A DNA stretch of 64,000 bases from Halisarca cf. caerulea. Lineage: Eukaryota > Porifera > Demospongiae > Chondrillida > Halisarcidae. Under the pieces are notes generated by a model. The model saw only the letters and a list, made by a program, of their open reading frames with translations. It was not told the origin of the DNA and made no database searches. Below are positions 23,125 through 38,378 of the stretch, in pieces. Location of the stretch: NCBI GenBank assembly GCA_963170055.1, contig CAUJGJ010000444.1, positions 1,955,001-2,019,000 of the forward strand, given 5' to 3'. How positions within the stretch are numbered: the stretch's first letter is position 1; every line of letters begins with the position of its first letter. A program made the translations under genes and the position numbers.

Positions 23125-26100
23125 CGCACATACAGAGAGACATACGTGTACGTACGTATATGCACATGCAAACACGCACAGACACAAATTTTGTCAGGCA
23201 TATGAACTGCAAAGGATTTCTGCACAACTATGATCCCAAAATATACACCTGACAGGATTCTTCTCGATTTATTTGTATTTCGTGGCATGTAATCGATAGA
23301 AAACCAGTTTACTTACTACGGATACCCATTGCACGTGAACATGGCTGTTGACATCCTTTTGCCACCCATACTGCTTTCGTTTGTCATGCATAAATCATTC
23401 CGCGTTATAGATAACAGGGTTTCTTTTAGGGGGGGCAGGGGGGCTTCCCCCCCTTGAAAATTTGGCATGTAATATTTTATAAATTGTGATGATAGTGTTT
23501 ATGTTAAGTAGGATTATCACACTGATATCCATAAATACACACCTTATCTATAGTTTCTGATCTTAACACTATCAGAATTCTCTCTGCTAGGCTTGTGTAA
23601 TTGCCTTATAAGCCATCCATTACAGGAAATTTTGTCTCTGTTTGTTTTCCCTACACAGTAGCATGAGATAGAGACTAATTTCCTGTCATGTTATAATTTG
23701 TGCCTTATGGCACTGACCATGTACACACCCCTGTCCATCAAGGAAACTTGGAGGTTGAAGATGTTGTCAGGTGGATTATGAAGAAATCTCTCTGTATAGC
23801 AGCTGTATTCTATTTAGTGGCTAAGACATATGTAGGCTTGAGGGCTGTATGGCATATAAAATGCACTTGCCCTTGGGCACTGGGTACCTAAGGGGGAGTG
23901 TGTTTATTTACTATACAGCCGGAGTGCCAATGTCTTAACCATTCAGGGTTCCATCCAATGGGGGGAGGAACATTTCCACACCCCCAAAAAATCAAACTGT
24001 ATATGTATATAGGTAGTACAAATTCCTATAGAGAAGGCCCTAATTGAGTGTCAAAATCAATCTTGAATGGTCCAAAATGGCCTCAAGTACCACCTTATAA
24101 CCTAAAAACTCGAATTTTCCCTGGGGGAGAATACTCCCAGACCCCCCTGGTTTTATACCTCTACTGTACCATTTACATATCTACACCTCCTTATATCACC
24201 GCACTGCATGTGTTTATGGACATCTAGGATATCACATGTTTGTTATCGGCCCCATGATCTCTATCCGGAAAGAAAATCTGCTACGTAGATACAATAGATG
24301 CTATACATGACTTTCCATCATAGATAATATACAAGGATGCTTTATATAACAGCATTACTGCATATGCTATAATCTGTAATGTTTTAGACTTGCTCCCCAC
24401 ATATTCTTCATGGCTAAATTTTGCCCCCCCCCCCCCCTTGATGTATTTCCTGGAAGAAACCGTGGATAAGGACATTTACTAAGTTTATTTTAGAATATTT
24501 GCTGTAGTCAGAAAGCACTCGCATTTTTTTCCTAGGAAACGGTTAGTGAAAAGTTGTATTCCAGTGAGGATTCATCCATACAACAAATATGGTGGCTCGT
24601 AGGCATGTATGGCTTATGTTGGATTTCACCATTTTGCAAATAGAAGTGAAAAGAAGCCCTCAAAGTCTCTTTCCAAACATAACAGTGACCTATCATAAAG
24701 ATTCGCCTGCAGTCACTTGCAGTGTACGTCATTAAACTGTGGTCAAAAAATCAGCCTATTTTTTATGATAAAATATAGTGTATGTACTGTATTTATAGTT
24801 GTATACATAGTGCTAGTCTACATACATGCGTAAGTGCTTTCAAGTACTCCCTTGAATTCTAAAACAGTTGTGGCTGATAGTCAACCAAGTCGAAAACACA
24901 TGGTGTATATGTAGCATATATTCACTCAACACTGTATGTAAAAATTTGGTGTTGAAATCTGTTCTTCATTTTGACTGAAACACAGTTAACGTTATTAGTG
25001 CTGATGTCTTCGTGATTTGACCACTGTATTGCTTTGCCTACTCAAGGTCTTTTTGAATGATGCTTTTTCTAAGTATGGACATGTTGACCACATATCTGTA
25101 AGAGAGAAGGAGCACTGCCTTACTGCGTTAGTTCTCATATACGTATAATGTATGTGCACTGAACTAATATGTGTACAATTGTGTGTATTTCATAGGTTCG
25201 TCAAATTTACAGAAGAATCAGCTGCAAAAAATGCCATTGTTGAGTTGAATAAGACTTTCTTTCAAGGCAGTAGATTGAGCGTAGGTTTTTCATGGTACAT
25301 CTTGATGCACTTGGTACTGACTGTGTAATACTTTACTGTAGGTGTCGAAAGGTGGTAAATGGAGGGATAAGTCCAGTGAACACAACATTAAGTATGAAAG
25401 ATTATTTTTAATATTGTGACTTCTTTTACAGCCTACGTACATTTCGATGTAGTGAGTCACCAAACGCCAAGAAAAGTTATGGATACCATGTTGCTGAGAA
25501 GTAAATTTGAATTAGTAGCAGAGTGTGGTGTTGGTGTTCCTGATTCATTTTCACTCTGTTATTTAATATAGATCTGCAACTCATTATCGGGCTAAAAAAC
25601 ACCCAGGGGAGAATAATCAATGTATAAAGCCATCGGGTACATTAGAAGTTGTTGTTACTCACATTGAATCTTGTTGGATGTTTTGGGCTCAGGTTTGTCT
25701 TGTTATCTTGTACATGTGGATACCTGTAGGCTTCATGAACATTTTGACCTCAATGCAGCCTACTGATGATAAGAACATTCAAATGATGTACAATATTACA
25801 TCAGACCTGAAAAGCTACTGTTCAGAACATTCAGTGTCAGTATCTAGTCCAAATTCAACTGAGGTTTGTTATCTAGTGATTGGCATTTAGTAAAACTTTG
25901 TATCTTTATGAATGGTTGCATATTTTTCATACAACAATAAAATCGTGAATCTAAAGTTTTGTATGTTATTTCCTACTCAGCAAACAGGGAACATAAAGCA
26001 TGGCTTTTGCAAGCTTCTTTATGTGTCCATTTGGCATGTTGTCGACTCCTGCATCCAGAATCTCATGTTAAATTTTCTACCATCAGAGATTTTTGATCTG

Positions 26101-29100
26101 CTTAAAATGCTTTAGTCAATCCTTCAGTCTTAGTATGTTCTATCAGATTAGGGCATAAATCTTCATTCTGAAGTCGATAATATTATAGTCATGCAAACTG
26201 ATGCAGCTGAAAACATTGAACAAAATTATCATTATTCATCTTGAAAATCTACTTTCATACAATAGCATTGTACTAACCTGTTTATGTTGATGAAAGAATT
26301 TAATATTAATATCTTCCCTAGGTCTATGCAGCAGTGTTTGAAAGCGATAATTGCTGGTACCGGTGTAAGGTGTTAGATTCGAGTGATAATCAGGTAAGAT
26401 GGTCATCTTTTTCTTAATGTTTGATGTGATTTACTGTCACTCATGATTTGCAAGCCTTTGTATGTCAGCAGAAACATCAGAGTTTATGAGTGCCACTTTT
26501 AAGCTTATTTACCAATGACACTTCTTCATAAATCACCAACTGTAACCTGTTAAGGTTTATATTAGCTCAGACACAGGGACTCTTTGATGGTGCTAGATGG
26601 TACAAGTTATTTTTATAATCTTTTAAGTATCCACAACCATGCATTTTTGGTCACCATACACAAGCACAGCAAACAGTGTGCAATGGGGGTGTACAGGAAC
26701 CAGAAAGGAAGTGGAGGAATAGGGTATTGTATTCACATAGGCTGTCACCCATCTGCTTGTGCATCTAGTGTTGGCTGCTAGTGTGTCTAGAATTGAGGGC
26801 ACACATGCAATTGGTTATGCTAACAAAATGTAATAAATTTATCTCAGTTTGTATATACCTTGAAGGGTAGCTTTACTTTAGTAACAAACACAAAACTTGT
26901 ACTTGCTGGATGTACTGTATGTACATACTACCGTACATGTACAAACTTTCGCAGGATGAAACTTTTTGCAGATGGCCGATTTTCAAAATTTTCACAGTTT
27001 TATTTTCACAGATCCCCCTTTAATCCTGCCTTATTTTAGTCTTTTATTGATATAATCTTTCTCTGTTTCTGGAAGAAAGCCATGAAAGAAATGAGCAAAG
27101 GTGCTGACTTGCTTCTCGACGACTCCTGCTCTTTAGATTACCATTTTGGTCATTGCACAAGCCTTTACCAAAATTTTCGTGGGTTTAAAGTTTTCACGCA
27201 TGGCTTCCAATCGGCAAAATCCACGAAAGTTTCACCCTGTGAAAATTTGTACGTATACAGTATCAAGACTGTTTTTTCTGTATTATTTCATTGTTATGAT
27301 TGAGGAGTGTATGTATGCATATATATGTGTATAGAAAAAGAAGACTTGCCTAATTTTGATACTGTACGTATGTAGTGTACCAAATAGTATGTGTGACTTG
27401 ATGCACTTTGGTACGTACGATCCCAATGCATACTGTGCACTGTGTGTTATGCCGTCTTTAGTTGGTGCATTGAATGCTTTTTGGTGTTTGCAGTGCTTGA
27501 TTCGCTACATTGACTATGGGAACAGTACTATTGTAGATGCATCAGACTTGAGGAAACTCCCAGAAAGCCTCCAGTGGCAGGTCATTTCACATCCATTTTG
27601 TTTGGCTGGATTGTCCAAGCCAACAGATGAGAATAAGGAAGCCAGGGTATTTATGCATACGTACTTGAAGAATGTCTTTATGTGTTTGGGTGATGTCAGA
27701 TGTGACTGATAACATCATGTACTATAAGGTACATTTAGTACTTACTGTTCTTTGTTTCAAATGTAAACATTGCACAAATTTTACAGTACTAGTTAGTAGT
27801 ATTATACATAGGTATGCACGTATATTAAATTTTGTTTTGTTCTATATGTATATATGTAGGCCCTTGATGTTATGAAAGCAACTTTAACTGACAAAGTGGT
27901 CACTGTTGATGTTTTGAGGGAGAATGATGCAGGTAAACTTCTTGCCTGTGGTTGTATACAGTGCTGGCTGCTACTACGTATGTGGATATTGTACAGATGT
28001 AGTGTGTTTGAAGGATGCTACGTATGTTTGTGTCAGAGTCAGAAGATGTAGTAAATACTGAACGACAATGTTTATTATGTTGGGCTTTGTTCATTCTGTT
28101 CTGATGAGCGTTTTATTGTGGCAAGCCTGAGTGAGCCCTACAATGATGTGATGTACGCTGGTCATGTCTGTGGCTGGATATGTGCTGAACGTCTGGCCAA
28201 CAAAATTTTAACTGGTGATGTTCATTCAGCCGATGAAGTTTTCACGGCTTCCATGTAATTTTTTTCCGGCTGCATAGCAGCACCTTCGGCGACAAGTCCT
28301 CAGTGAGTGCTTTCTTCTTTTTTTTTTTTCATCTTTTTCGCCTGCTTGGTGGGCCCTATCATCTCCTTAACCAGCTATTTCAGGATTGAGTGGATGATTG
28401 AGGTCGTGTTTGTCCTTTAATAACACAAACACCTGTTGATTACCCACTCGTGGTTGCCGACGATGAGGCGAACAGCGAAGGCAGGGATAAGGTGTCCTCT
28501 ACTCCTAGACTCCTGTCTTGCACAATTGTGTTGTACAGGTGTAAGCCGAGGTTCAAAACAACAGACGAGTGAACACACGGCGTCAATTAGCCACAGGTCT
28601 GCATGCCACCGACGAGGCAAATAACAATGACACGTAATAATATACAGACACATTTGTTATGCAATGTTCGCACATGCAGCTACACTTGACATTGACAGTG
28701 GTTGTTCAATCAGTTCTAAGCTTCTACAGAACTACATTCCTGTTTCAAATCTCTGCGCCATGCACTGCTCCACATATTATGTGCACCCAACCATGCACCC
28801 TCAGCCCAGTACATGGGCAGCCAGTACCACATGAAGTTGAAACAATGGGCTGCTCATCGATTGTCTTCATGCCTCTACCAGTGTCTCACCCTCACGATGA
28901 TAATCATCTACCTAATAGAAACCAAAATTTCATGTTAGGTGAATTTGTGTTAGCAGGGTTCCATTTTATTATATAGTATACATCTTCAATGTTTCAATAT
29001 ATAAGAAGGGTGATTTACCTTAAATATATCAGGGTTTTATCAGGGGTCAAATTTTTGGGGGGGAACCTACACATCTATTTATATGTATGTATGTATATAC

Positions 29101-32100
29101 ACACAGGTGTGGCGCGGCGCGGCGTGGCGTGGCGCAAGCATGATGTTGTGTATTCAATGATATTAAAAACCCCACTCATGCATGCAGCATGCATATCAGG
29201 TTTTCTTTCAAAATAATGATGAAGATGAGGCAGTGGCAAAGTATAGTGATGTACGTAACGGCGGGGCAGATATGCATGTGGAATAATAGTGGTCTAGGGA
29301 GGTCTGGGGGTATGTTCCCCCAGGAAAATTTTTAGTTTTCATGCCTCAGAAGGTGATAAATGAGGCTGTTTTACGCCACTCAAGCTGTTTCTGAATACAG
29401 TCCACAGATTGGTCTGTTGCAAATGTGCATGTGTGTTATAGCTAGGATAAAATTTCAAGGGACAGATACCCCCTGTGCCCCCTTTCCTCTAAAAGAAACC
29501 CTGAACATGTGCAAGCATGCGTAAGTACCTATACATGAATAAATCCTTGCACGAATGCTTATGCCATGCTGTTTGGAACAAAGCTAAACCACGTGCAATT
29601 TACATTAGAACTCCTAAATTTTGACACATGTATTCATTGACTATGTAACTGCTAAATAAACATACATACCAATGGATTCAAGATTGATTAATACAAGCTA
29701 TTAATAATATAAGCATTTTTGGCAAATTCTACCCTTTATAAATGGATTTATGATCAATTCATGACAGTGTTCCTTCACAAAAATTAAGCCTGCATATTTT
29801 TATTTTGGGGGGGAACCTTTCTGCTTAGGGGGGGAACCATACCCAGGGTTCCCCCCCCCCCCCCCCCCCCCCCCCCAGATAAAACCCTGTATATATGTAC
29901 TGTAGTACTTAAGGTGTTTCTGTGTGTAGTAGGTTATACATAAAATAATGGTGCACATGAAAAAGTAGGTTACATATGTACATTCACGCAAGAACTGTGT
30001 ATACTTCAAACTGTAATGTACGTACATGTGAACTATCAAAGATGTGCTATTACTTTTGAAAATATGTAGGATGCTTTGAAGTTTGCGTTAAGCTCAATGG
30101 TGATGGTGAGAATGTGGATGTAGGGGAGCAGTTCGTTGAAGAAGGCTTGACTTCTCGCATAGATGTATCTGTCCCTAAAACACCTCTGACTTCTGAAGGC
30201 AGTGGAGATGAAGCTGGCACCTATGAAGAAACAGTTTCACCTCTACCAGTATGTACTACTGTACTAAGTTTTTTTGTAATTTACTGTATATATAACATAA
30301 GAATTTTGTTGCAGTTACAGTATGTACGTACAAGTGTCCTCTAATGTGTACAAATGTGTACTATTCACACTACAGTGTTCTTGCCAGCCCTTTTAAGCAG
30401 GACACACCATCCTCCTTAAATTTGGCTTAGACCATTTTTTTTACTTTTGTACAGAGTCCATTCATTCTTTGTTCAGGCACTTAGAGTGGATAGATTAGGT
30501 AAAACTGACACTGTTCATAGTAATCCGAGCTCAATACTTAGTAACATGTACAAGTGAACCAGGATAATGGCAGCTGTGTACAAGCCTACTACTGGTTTAC
30601 GCAAATGTCACCCTCCTTAAATTTTTTTCTGGTGACTACCCTGCACTATGAAGTATAATGCATTCATCTGCATTGGATATTTTGTGTTTTTAATCATTTC
30701 TGTACGACTGATTCCAAACTTTGTTCTTTCATGCTTTTTCACAGCCCAGTCATGATGAATTGCATGCATACATCAAAGGCAGCTCTGGTGCACTCCAGCC
30801 TCAGTCTCCTACTCCATCTGCTCAGATTCCTCAACTATTTCCATCCCAGTTGCCATCAGGAGCACCTAGGCTGTCATCTCCTATGTTCCCTGCTCAAAGG
30901 CTGAATGGCTCTACTCATAAAGAAGAATATGTGTCAGAACCTGGCTTCACACCTAAAAGTAAACCCTTAATTGCTGCTAATTTTAGCATTGGATCATCAA
31001 AAGACGAGTGTGAAAACTTGAAAGCTGAATTAGCCCAGAAAAACACTGAAATACAGCACTTGAAGATGAGGTTACTTTATTTTGTTTAATGCATGTATCC
31101 CAGAGTGTTATAATACTCAACTGCCATGAGATATTTGTACAGACAAAGATATATAGTGATAGATTATAACTTTCAAATGGATTCTCACATAGTAGGTCAA
31201 TTGTACAGAATCAATGTACAGAACATTTCAGCCATGTAGACCTTCATCAGCTGTAAAACTGGCCTATGCGACCAAAACATTCTGTACTTCGATTCTGTAT
31301 AATTGATTTGTGTTATGTGAGAATCTGTGCGAAAGTTACGTATATCATTAGTAAGTCAATGTAGCAATGAGTCTCTTACATCAAAAATAAACAGTATTTC
31401 ATGCTGATTGATGTGCCAAGGTGACTTATGTATCAGGTCTGCATTATAGCTAGTATGACGACTGTAGACCGTACATAGTTACACTGTATAGCTTGCCACT
31501 GAAGTTTGTACGTGTATGTACTTGTGTTAGAGTTCTGTACAAGAGTATTTGCCAGATTAATGTACATAAGTGTTTTTTTTTTGTTTCAGGGCAACAGCTT
31601 TGGATAGCGACAAGAGGCAGTTAACCAAGGAGTGCAGCAGTCTACAGCTTCAGGTTGACTCACTACATAAGGAACTGATCTCTGTTCACTCCATCCAGTA
31701 TAAGGTGTGTGTGTCACGGGTGATGTTGTAGTGTTGTGGTGTAGTCCAATCATGCATATATGTAGCATGTCACAGTGTGGATAATATGAACCATCCTGGG
31801 ATGGAAAGCATTAACATTAAATTTATACTGATTGCAACATGCTACATACATAAGATATTACTAATGTCTGATTTGCTTGATGCATGTGTGTTGTACTGTA
31901 AATGTGTAGGTGTCTGGAATTTTCTAATGATGTCTTAGTTTCTCCAAAACCTTTAGGTTGATTTGATTTCTATTACGTGTATTTTTCAAATGATTATGAC
32001 CTACAGTATGATATGATGCTGTGAAGAACTTCATCAATCCTTGTTGGTCAGTAATGTCCTAACAAGCTGTTTCAAAAATTAGCTAGTGTATGCTCATACA

Positions 32101-32395
32101 GTAAATTCATAAAGGAAATATGGACACACAGCTCAAGAGCACAAGTAGTAGGTGGTGCTATGTGTCTATATTTCCATAGTATTGGTTCAGTGCAAATTAT
32201 CTTCATCAATGGTCCAGGACACCTTTGAGGGCCGTAGTTTGGGTAAATATACTGAAAGATTCGTTTTTCAGGTGGTAAACTATGTACTGCATGTCAATAG
32301 GAGTGGGTCCAGTTGGTCCATTTGTCACCAGCCCAATATTTCAGCCAATCTCAGAATAATGTTTTCATTACGAATTCTGAAAGTATAGCACTCCA

Positions 32396-32460
<65 letters not shown>

Positions 32461-33456
32461 TGTAGTACAGTAGTACTACATACGTATGTAGGGATGACGC
32501 CGAACAAAATGGCCGCCCATACATTAGAGCCTAACGTATTTGCACCAAAGCTCACTTCTGGTACGTTCTAGAGCTCCAAAAACCCCATATTCTAACGTTT
32601 TGCTGGATTTTAGATAGATATAAGTCTTTAACAGGCCACTAAATGCCCTACTTTCGCTGAAAATCGGAAAGTTTACATAGCGTAAAAGGTCACCGTTTCG
32701 GCTTCTTCTTATTTATTATTATTCTCGCCTTTTAATTCAAACAAGATAGCAACTGCTAGGAGGGGCATAGCAACCTAATTTTACCACCATTCTAACTCAA
32801 TACTTTGTGCGGGGTGCCTTTTTGATATCTAGAAGAAATTCGTTCTGGGGCAAGCAGATTTTCTGGACTTGACTGCAAAATTTTATAAATGGCCGACTCG
32901 TATCTGGATGGTCTAATACGTGCATATGTGGCAACTTTTGTGTCAGTTTTCAGTTAAAATGTAGAGAATACACTGTTTTATGGGCATATGTTCAAATAGA
33001 AATAAAAAGTACATGGACAAGAACCATACAAAAAGCATTTAAAAATGGATGAAAGATGTAGGGATGAAAAATTGTCAATCGTCAAAAATCACTGGAACAA
33101 GGCAGAGTTGCTTGTTGCATAGGGCTGAACAGGCATAGATATAGACGTACAGAGGGTTAGGTATACATTGGGCTAGACGGGCATGAGGATGGACTATGCA
33201 TAGGTCTAGGACCGACATAGTGCAAGGCATACATGGGGCTAGACGGGTACAGAGCTTGACTGGGTAAAGGGCTAGATGGGTTAATTCCCTACATCCCTCA
33301 ACCAGTTTGTATAAGCTAGCAAAAGGTATCACAAGGGATGCAGGGAATTAACCCGCCTAGCCCTTTACCCAGTCAAGCTCTGTGCCTGTCGCGCAAGGAT
33401 GTGTTCACTTCAAAGCCATTTTTACATGTAGCCACATTATCAATACTCGTATGCAG

Positions 33457-33493
<37 letters not shown>

Positions 33494-36400
33494 GTATGCA
33501 GCAAAGATACTTTATTCTCTAATTGCTATTATTGCAATTCTTCCGTATGACAGTGCATGCTTGAAAATCATTGCTAAATCGCTGGATACCTCACTACCTG
33601 AGAGAAATTGCCACTCCCAAATAGGACTTCTGGACTAATTAAGCCAGTGGAGAAGACCTATTTACCATAATATTATTATTGGTTGTCAGAAAAAATATGC
33701 TATTAGTTTATCTGTTTCAAGTTTGATAGTGTTAACTTTACTATGCACTGGCATAGTACAATAATAGTATAAACTGAAACACGACCAGTCCAAATGCAGT
33801 ATGTAGTGTTTGGCTCAAACTGACCAGACCAATCAAAAGGGTGCTCCTATGGCCGTGTACTATACACAGATTCTATAGTGTTAGAAATAAGGAGCAATGG
33901 TGGATGGCGAATATCCTAGCATTATTATTTCCAGTCAGACAATTTCAGCTTTGCTTGGCCATATTTTTGGACGTACAAGCATAGATATTATCTATGGTAC
34001 AAGTGATTTGCATGGTAGTAATACTGTGTATGTTTCAAATGAACATATAGATAGTGCTCAGCCAAATGTCTGACCCAAACCTTTTTGGATTGGACTAAAT
34101 GCCAAAATGGTCAGGCAATGGCATTATTTTTAACACTGTACTAAGCCCCGTTGTTTTGATTTTGACATATTCTTCAACATATATCCACATACTGTGATAT
34201 TTCCTGTCCTTATTACAACACATAGTGGATTATATCTTGGAATAGAACCTCTGATTGTCCTTGACCACTTGCAATTTTGTTCACTGTGCAACACACACAA
34301 ATCCTAATTTCCTATCAAGCTACCAATCTTGGGACAGTGTGTACTGTAGTGTTTGTGGTTGCAGCATGTTATAGGCTTACTTCTGTACAGTGGAAACTAA
34401 TGTGTCCTTGAAGAATATATGTATGAGGGTGTGGGTAATTAAAGTGCACAGTTTATGCATCCAATGCTGCACTACTACCAAGTAAGTATCAAAAGTCACG
34501 AAAACTTCTCTGTGATATTAGAATCTCATGTTCTCCTAATATTCCTTTATCCAACTGGCTTAGATTGCAAAAATTCTTCTTTACAGTGTGTACAACACCA
34601 CCTCTTTGATTTTTTGATAAAAGCTTCCTCAGCCTATGTTTGGGAGGATAACAAAGGTCAATTCATGCAGGAAATGACACATGGTTTTATCATGTTACGA
34701 TATGTATTTTCAGATTCTATCCAAGTGGGTGAAATTTCCGATTAAGTAGAATCTGAATATATCAGGTTCAGCTGAATATGATGTTGTATGGTTATTATGT
34801 TGGGATTTTGCACCCTTTTTGTAGCTTCAAAAGGGTATTTCTTTGCTAGCTGAGCTGCATGAAGTTCGTTCTAAAGCACTGAATGAACCAGTGTGGTATC
34901 AGGAGTTAGTCCATGTTGTTCAAACTTTAAGAGTTCAAGAAAGCAGAGTGTGTATAGATGACTTATCTACTATTGATGAGGTATGGATCATTTCTGGCTT
35001 ATGGATTCCCTTGTGTTTATATTGTCTGATGTATTTCATTACATATATTACAGTATGTACGTATGTATGTACGTAGTATGTCTTCAACCTTTCATCTGTC
35101 CACTATATAAGGTTCTAGTCCATTGGTGTCCAAGTTGTGTTGCTTTTTTACAGAAAAAGCTTACAAACTGATTGAGTCGGTGAAGCTCTTATTATACATG
35201 ACACTCAGCCATCAGACCAATTGCAGTTCAGACTGCCTGTAGACTATCAATCTGTTTCGCTGGTTTCCTAATGAAAGTATTTCATAGTGTTGATATATTG
35301 TACGCAAGGAAATTTTCATGACTAATCAGTTCCATGGTTTTTGTGGTTCAAACAGATCCTCAAATTTTCATTAATGCCCTACTCGATGACGTCATAATAA
35401 AAATGGCGGAAAAGTCGGCGAGATACTGAGTAGCTCGAGGGAAGCTTTAAACACAGAAAAAGTTTCTGATAACTAGAATTAAGAGGCAATATCATTGAAT
35501 ACTTCGGAATTCAGTGATTTAAACCAGCTATGCACTAAAAACGATCAGTAGAAAATGCTAAATGGCAGCTGTAGCTCTACAATATACAAAATCATCATGT
35601 AAAATAATATTACTTTCAGAAAAGCAAACAGGGCGGGGCGCCCTGCTCCAGGTATACTGGGGGAAACACTGAAATGGTAAAGATGTATGCCTTGAGTGGC
35701 TATCATAGGAAAGAATTAACTCTTTGTGGACCCAGTCTCGGCAGTAGTTGACTTAATCTGCATGATTTGTAGAGATTCTGGCCTTGGAGAGTATACTCAC
35801 TGTTCTTTAGACCATCATGGCCATTATCACTACTTGACAGAAAACTGACAATTATAATGTGAAGGACTGCCCCAAGGTTATAGTTATATACTGTATGTAC
35901 AATATATATAGCCTATATATAAAAAAAAAACATTTGAAATAGAAGAGGGCTGTAGGGAAAATTGTCAATTTCACAACCAAAAACACAGAAACAAGGTATA
36001 GGGCTTGGTATACTGTACATGAGGCTAGACAGGCATAGAGCTAGACAGAGTATGGTTGGACTGGGCACATTGTCACAATGTGTTCAGTCTAACCATACTC
36101 TGTCTAGCACTATGATCCGTATCCTAGCATGATTTGTACTAGACATGTAGATTTTCAATAATCTACGATATGGACCATTCTAGTGCGCAGAAATATATGC
36201 GAGCTTTAATTTCACGACTGTTAGGTGGGTAGTTGTGCAATTCTCTATGACTATTGGTCAATGCTAAGTTTTTTTGTTAGCAGGCAGTGATTGTGTTTGG
36301 TACAAACAATGCTCTTTCGCTTCCTTTTACTTTTCTAATGTAGCTTGCACTTCTTTGTTGGCTTTGCTAATCGACGATGATGACATTTCTTTAGAAAGTG

Positions 36401-38320
36401 GTCCTGCACTGTCTGGAAAGCAGAGAGACAATATCTTCGAGATTCTGAAACTAGATTGTTTCGTAAATATCAATGAATCGACATTGGACATCCAAACTAC
36501 AATAGAACAAGATCGCCTCAAACAAGTATAGCAGATAAACAAAACTATTTAACTTGGGACATGTTTCTTGTTCTTTTATCAGCTGCTACATATGCGCTCC
36601 CCGTGAATGCCTCAGCATGCAATATATTCACTCTATTTATGTTCGCAATTGAGCTCCACTTGCAAAATTCATGAATATTATTGGTCATGAACATTTTCCA
36701 ATATACGGTAATACATCCATACAAATCTGTGCAATACAAATTATTAGTGGGTACATTTATTGGTGAGTATTTTTAGCAGGCACGGTATTGAATTTGAGGC
36801 TCCTCGCCAATTATCCTGAAGTTATTACTGCTAACTTTTCCAGCCTTAAGGTATTATACAGTGTTCTCCCCAGAAATAATTTCAGGCATGTTGAATATGT
36901 TCATACGTATATGCATGGATGCATCATCATAATATACGTACTCACACAATGCATCACATAATAACTTGCAGCTTCAGTTTTGGGCACTAGCATGATTTGT
37001 ATTAAACATAGATTTTCAATAATCTACAGTGCGTATGAATGCATGCATGTTTTCTTTTGAAAAGAAAACATGTTTGCCTTAAGATACCTGGGGAGAATAC
37101 TGTACAGTGAAACCTGTCTATAATGAGCATTTAACGGACCAAGTAATAGTGGTCTCTGTAGACAGGTGGTCCTTATACAGAGGTGCATTAGTACAACTGA
37201 AATGGACAAGGAACCAGCCTACAGTGGTCTCTATAGACAGGTGGTCTTTATAGACAGGTGGCCTTTATATGCGAGTGGTCTTTAAGACAGGTTTTACTGT
37301 AATTGTATTAGGTTATGTACAGTATATTACTAGTATGTATAGGGAAACCCCTCTAATCCAACACTCATTAAAGCTTGGAAAAAATGTCAGATTAGAAGAT
37401 TGTTGGATTACAGAGTGATTCATGGCATATTTCACTATAATGATTGTGCATCATGAGATGGTGGATTAGAGAGAATGTCATATGATAAAGGCGTTGTATT
37501 GCAGAAGTTTTACTGTATAAACAGGTATCAGCAAAGGGTGTAGTTGTGCTTTGACCATACTATAAAAAGCACCATCACGGTGGCAAAAAATTATCACAGT
37601 AAGAAGAGAGGACTTCAACGCGTAAAGACGCGACTATTCTAAAATTCTGTTCTTAACTTCTGAAAAAGCTCCAACTAAAGCTAGGGTAGATAGAAATGTA
37701 CTAACCACGAAAATCTGAGACGAAACATCGCTGTTTTGCCAATGTGCTATAAGGCCTTTTCTGGGAATTCCACCCTTCATCAGTAGCACTGGGCAGAGCA
37801 GTAACGGATGTTCCTTGGAAACCTCCCATCACGGGATTGGTCAAGGAAAATCCGAAACCACTAGATGGTATTAAACAGACATCTTCACCAAACGCCTAGA
37901 TTAACGCCAAGTACCGGTTTGTTAGCAGGTCTAAAGTACGGTTAGTACATTTCTATCTAGTATGTACGTATGTATGTCTCATTCCTTTTTACAGCTGAAA
38001 GACTCCCTGCATACAGTGGAACAGCTTCAGAATCAGATTAGATCTTGTTCTTTTCGAGTGAGTGATATTTGTTTGTGGTACCTGTGCAAAATTGTATGAT
38101 TTTTTTCACTGGGTATTACTGTATAGAGTGAAGTGGAAGATTTAGTTGTAAGACGGGATGATGCTAGAAAGCATCTGCTACTTTGCATTGATAACTTCTT
38201 GTTGCAAGCCAAGGAAAAGTTGGGAGATCGTGCCAGAGCACAACGTTTGAAAGTTAGCTTGTGTTGCATCATTTGAGCATCATGCAGTATGAACTTGTTT
38301 TCTGTTGCCTTTGTTTGTGT

Positions 38321-38378
<58 letters not shown>

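Noticed and set aside
35154..35190. Possible STK31-like exon (KAYKLIES after TTTTTTACAG)
   Set aside because: Its only open frame needs a phase that neither neighbouring exon provides; the 16-nt micro-exon solves the junction without it.
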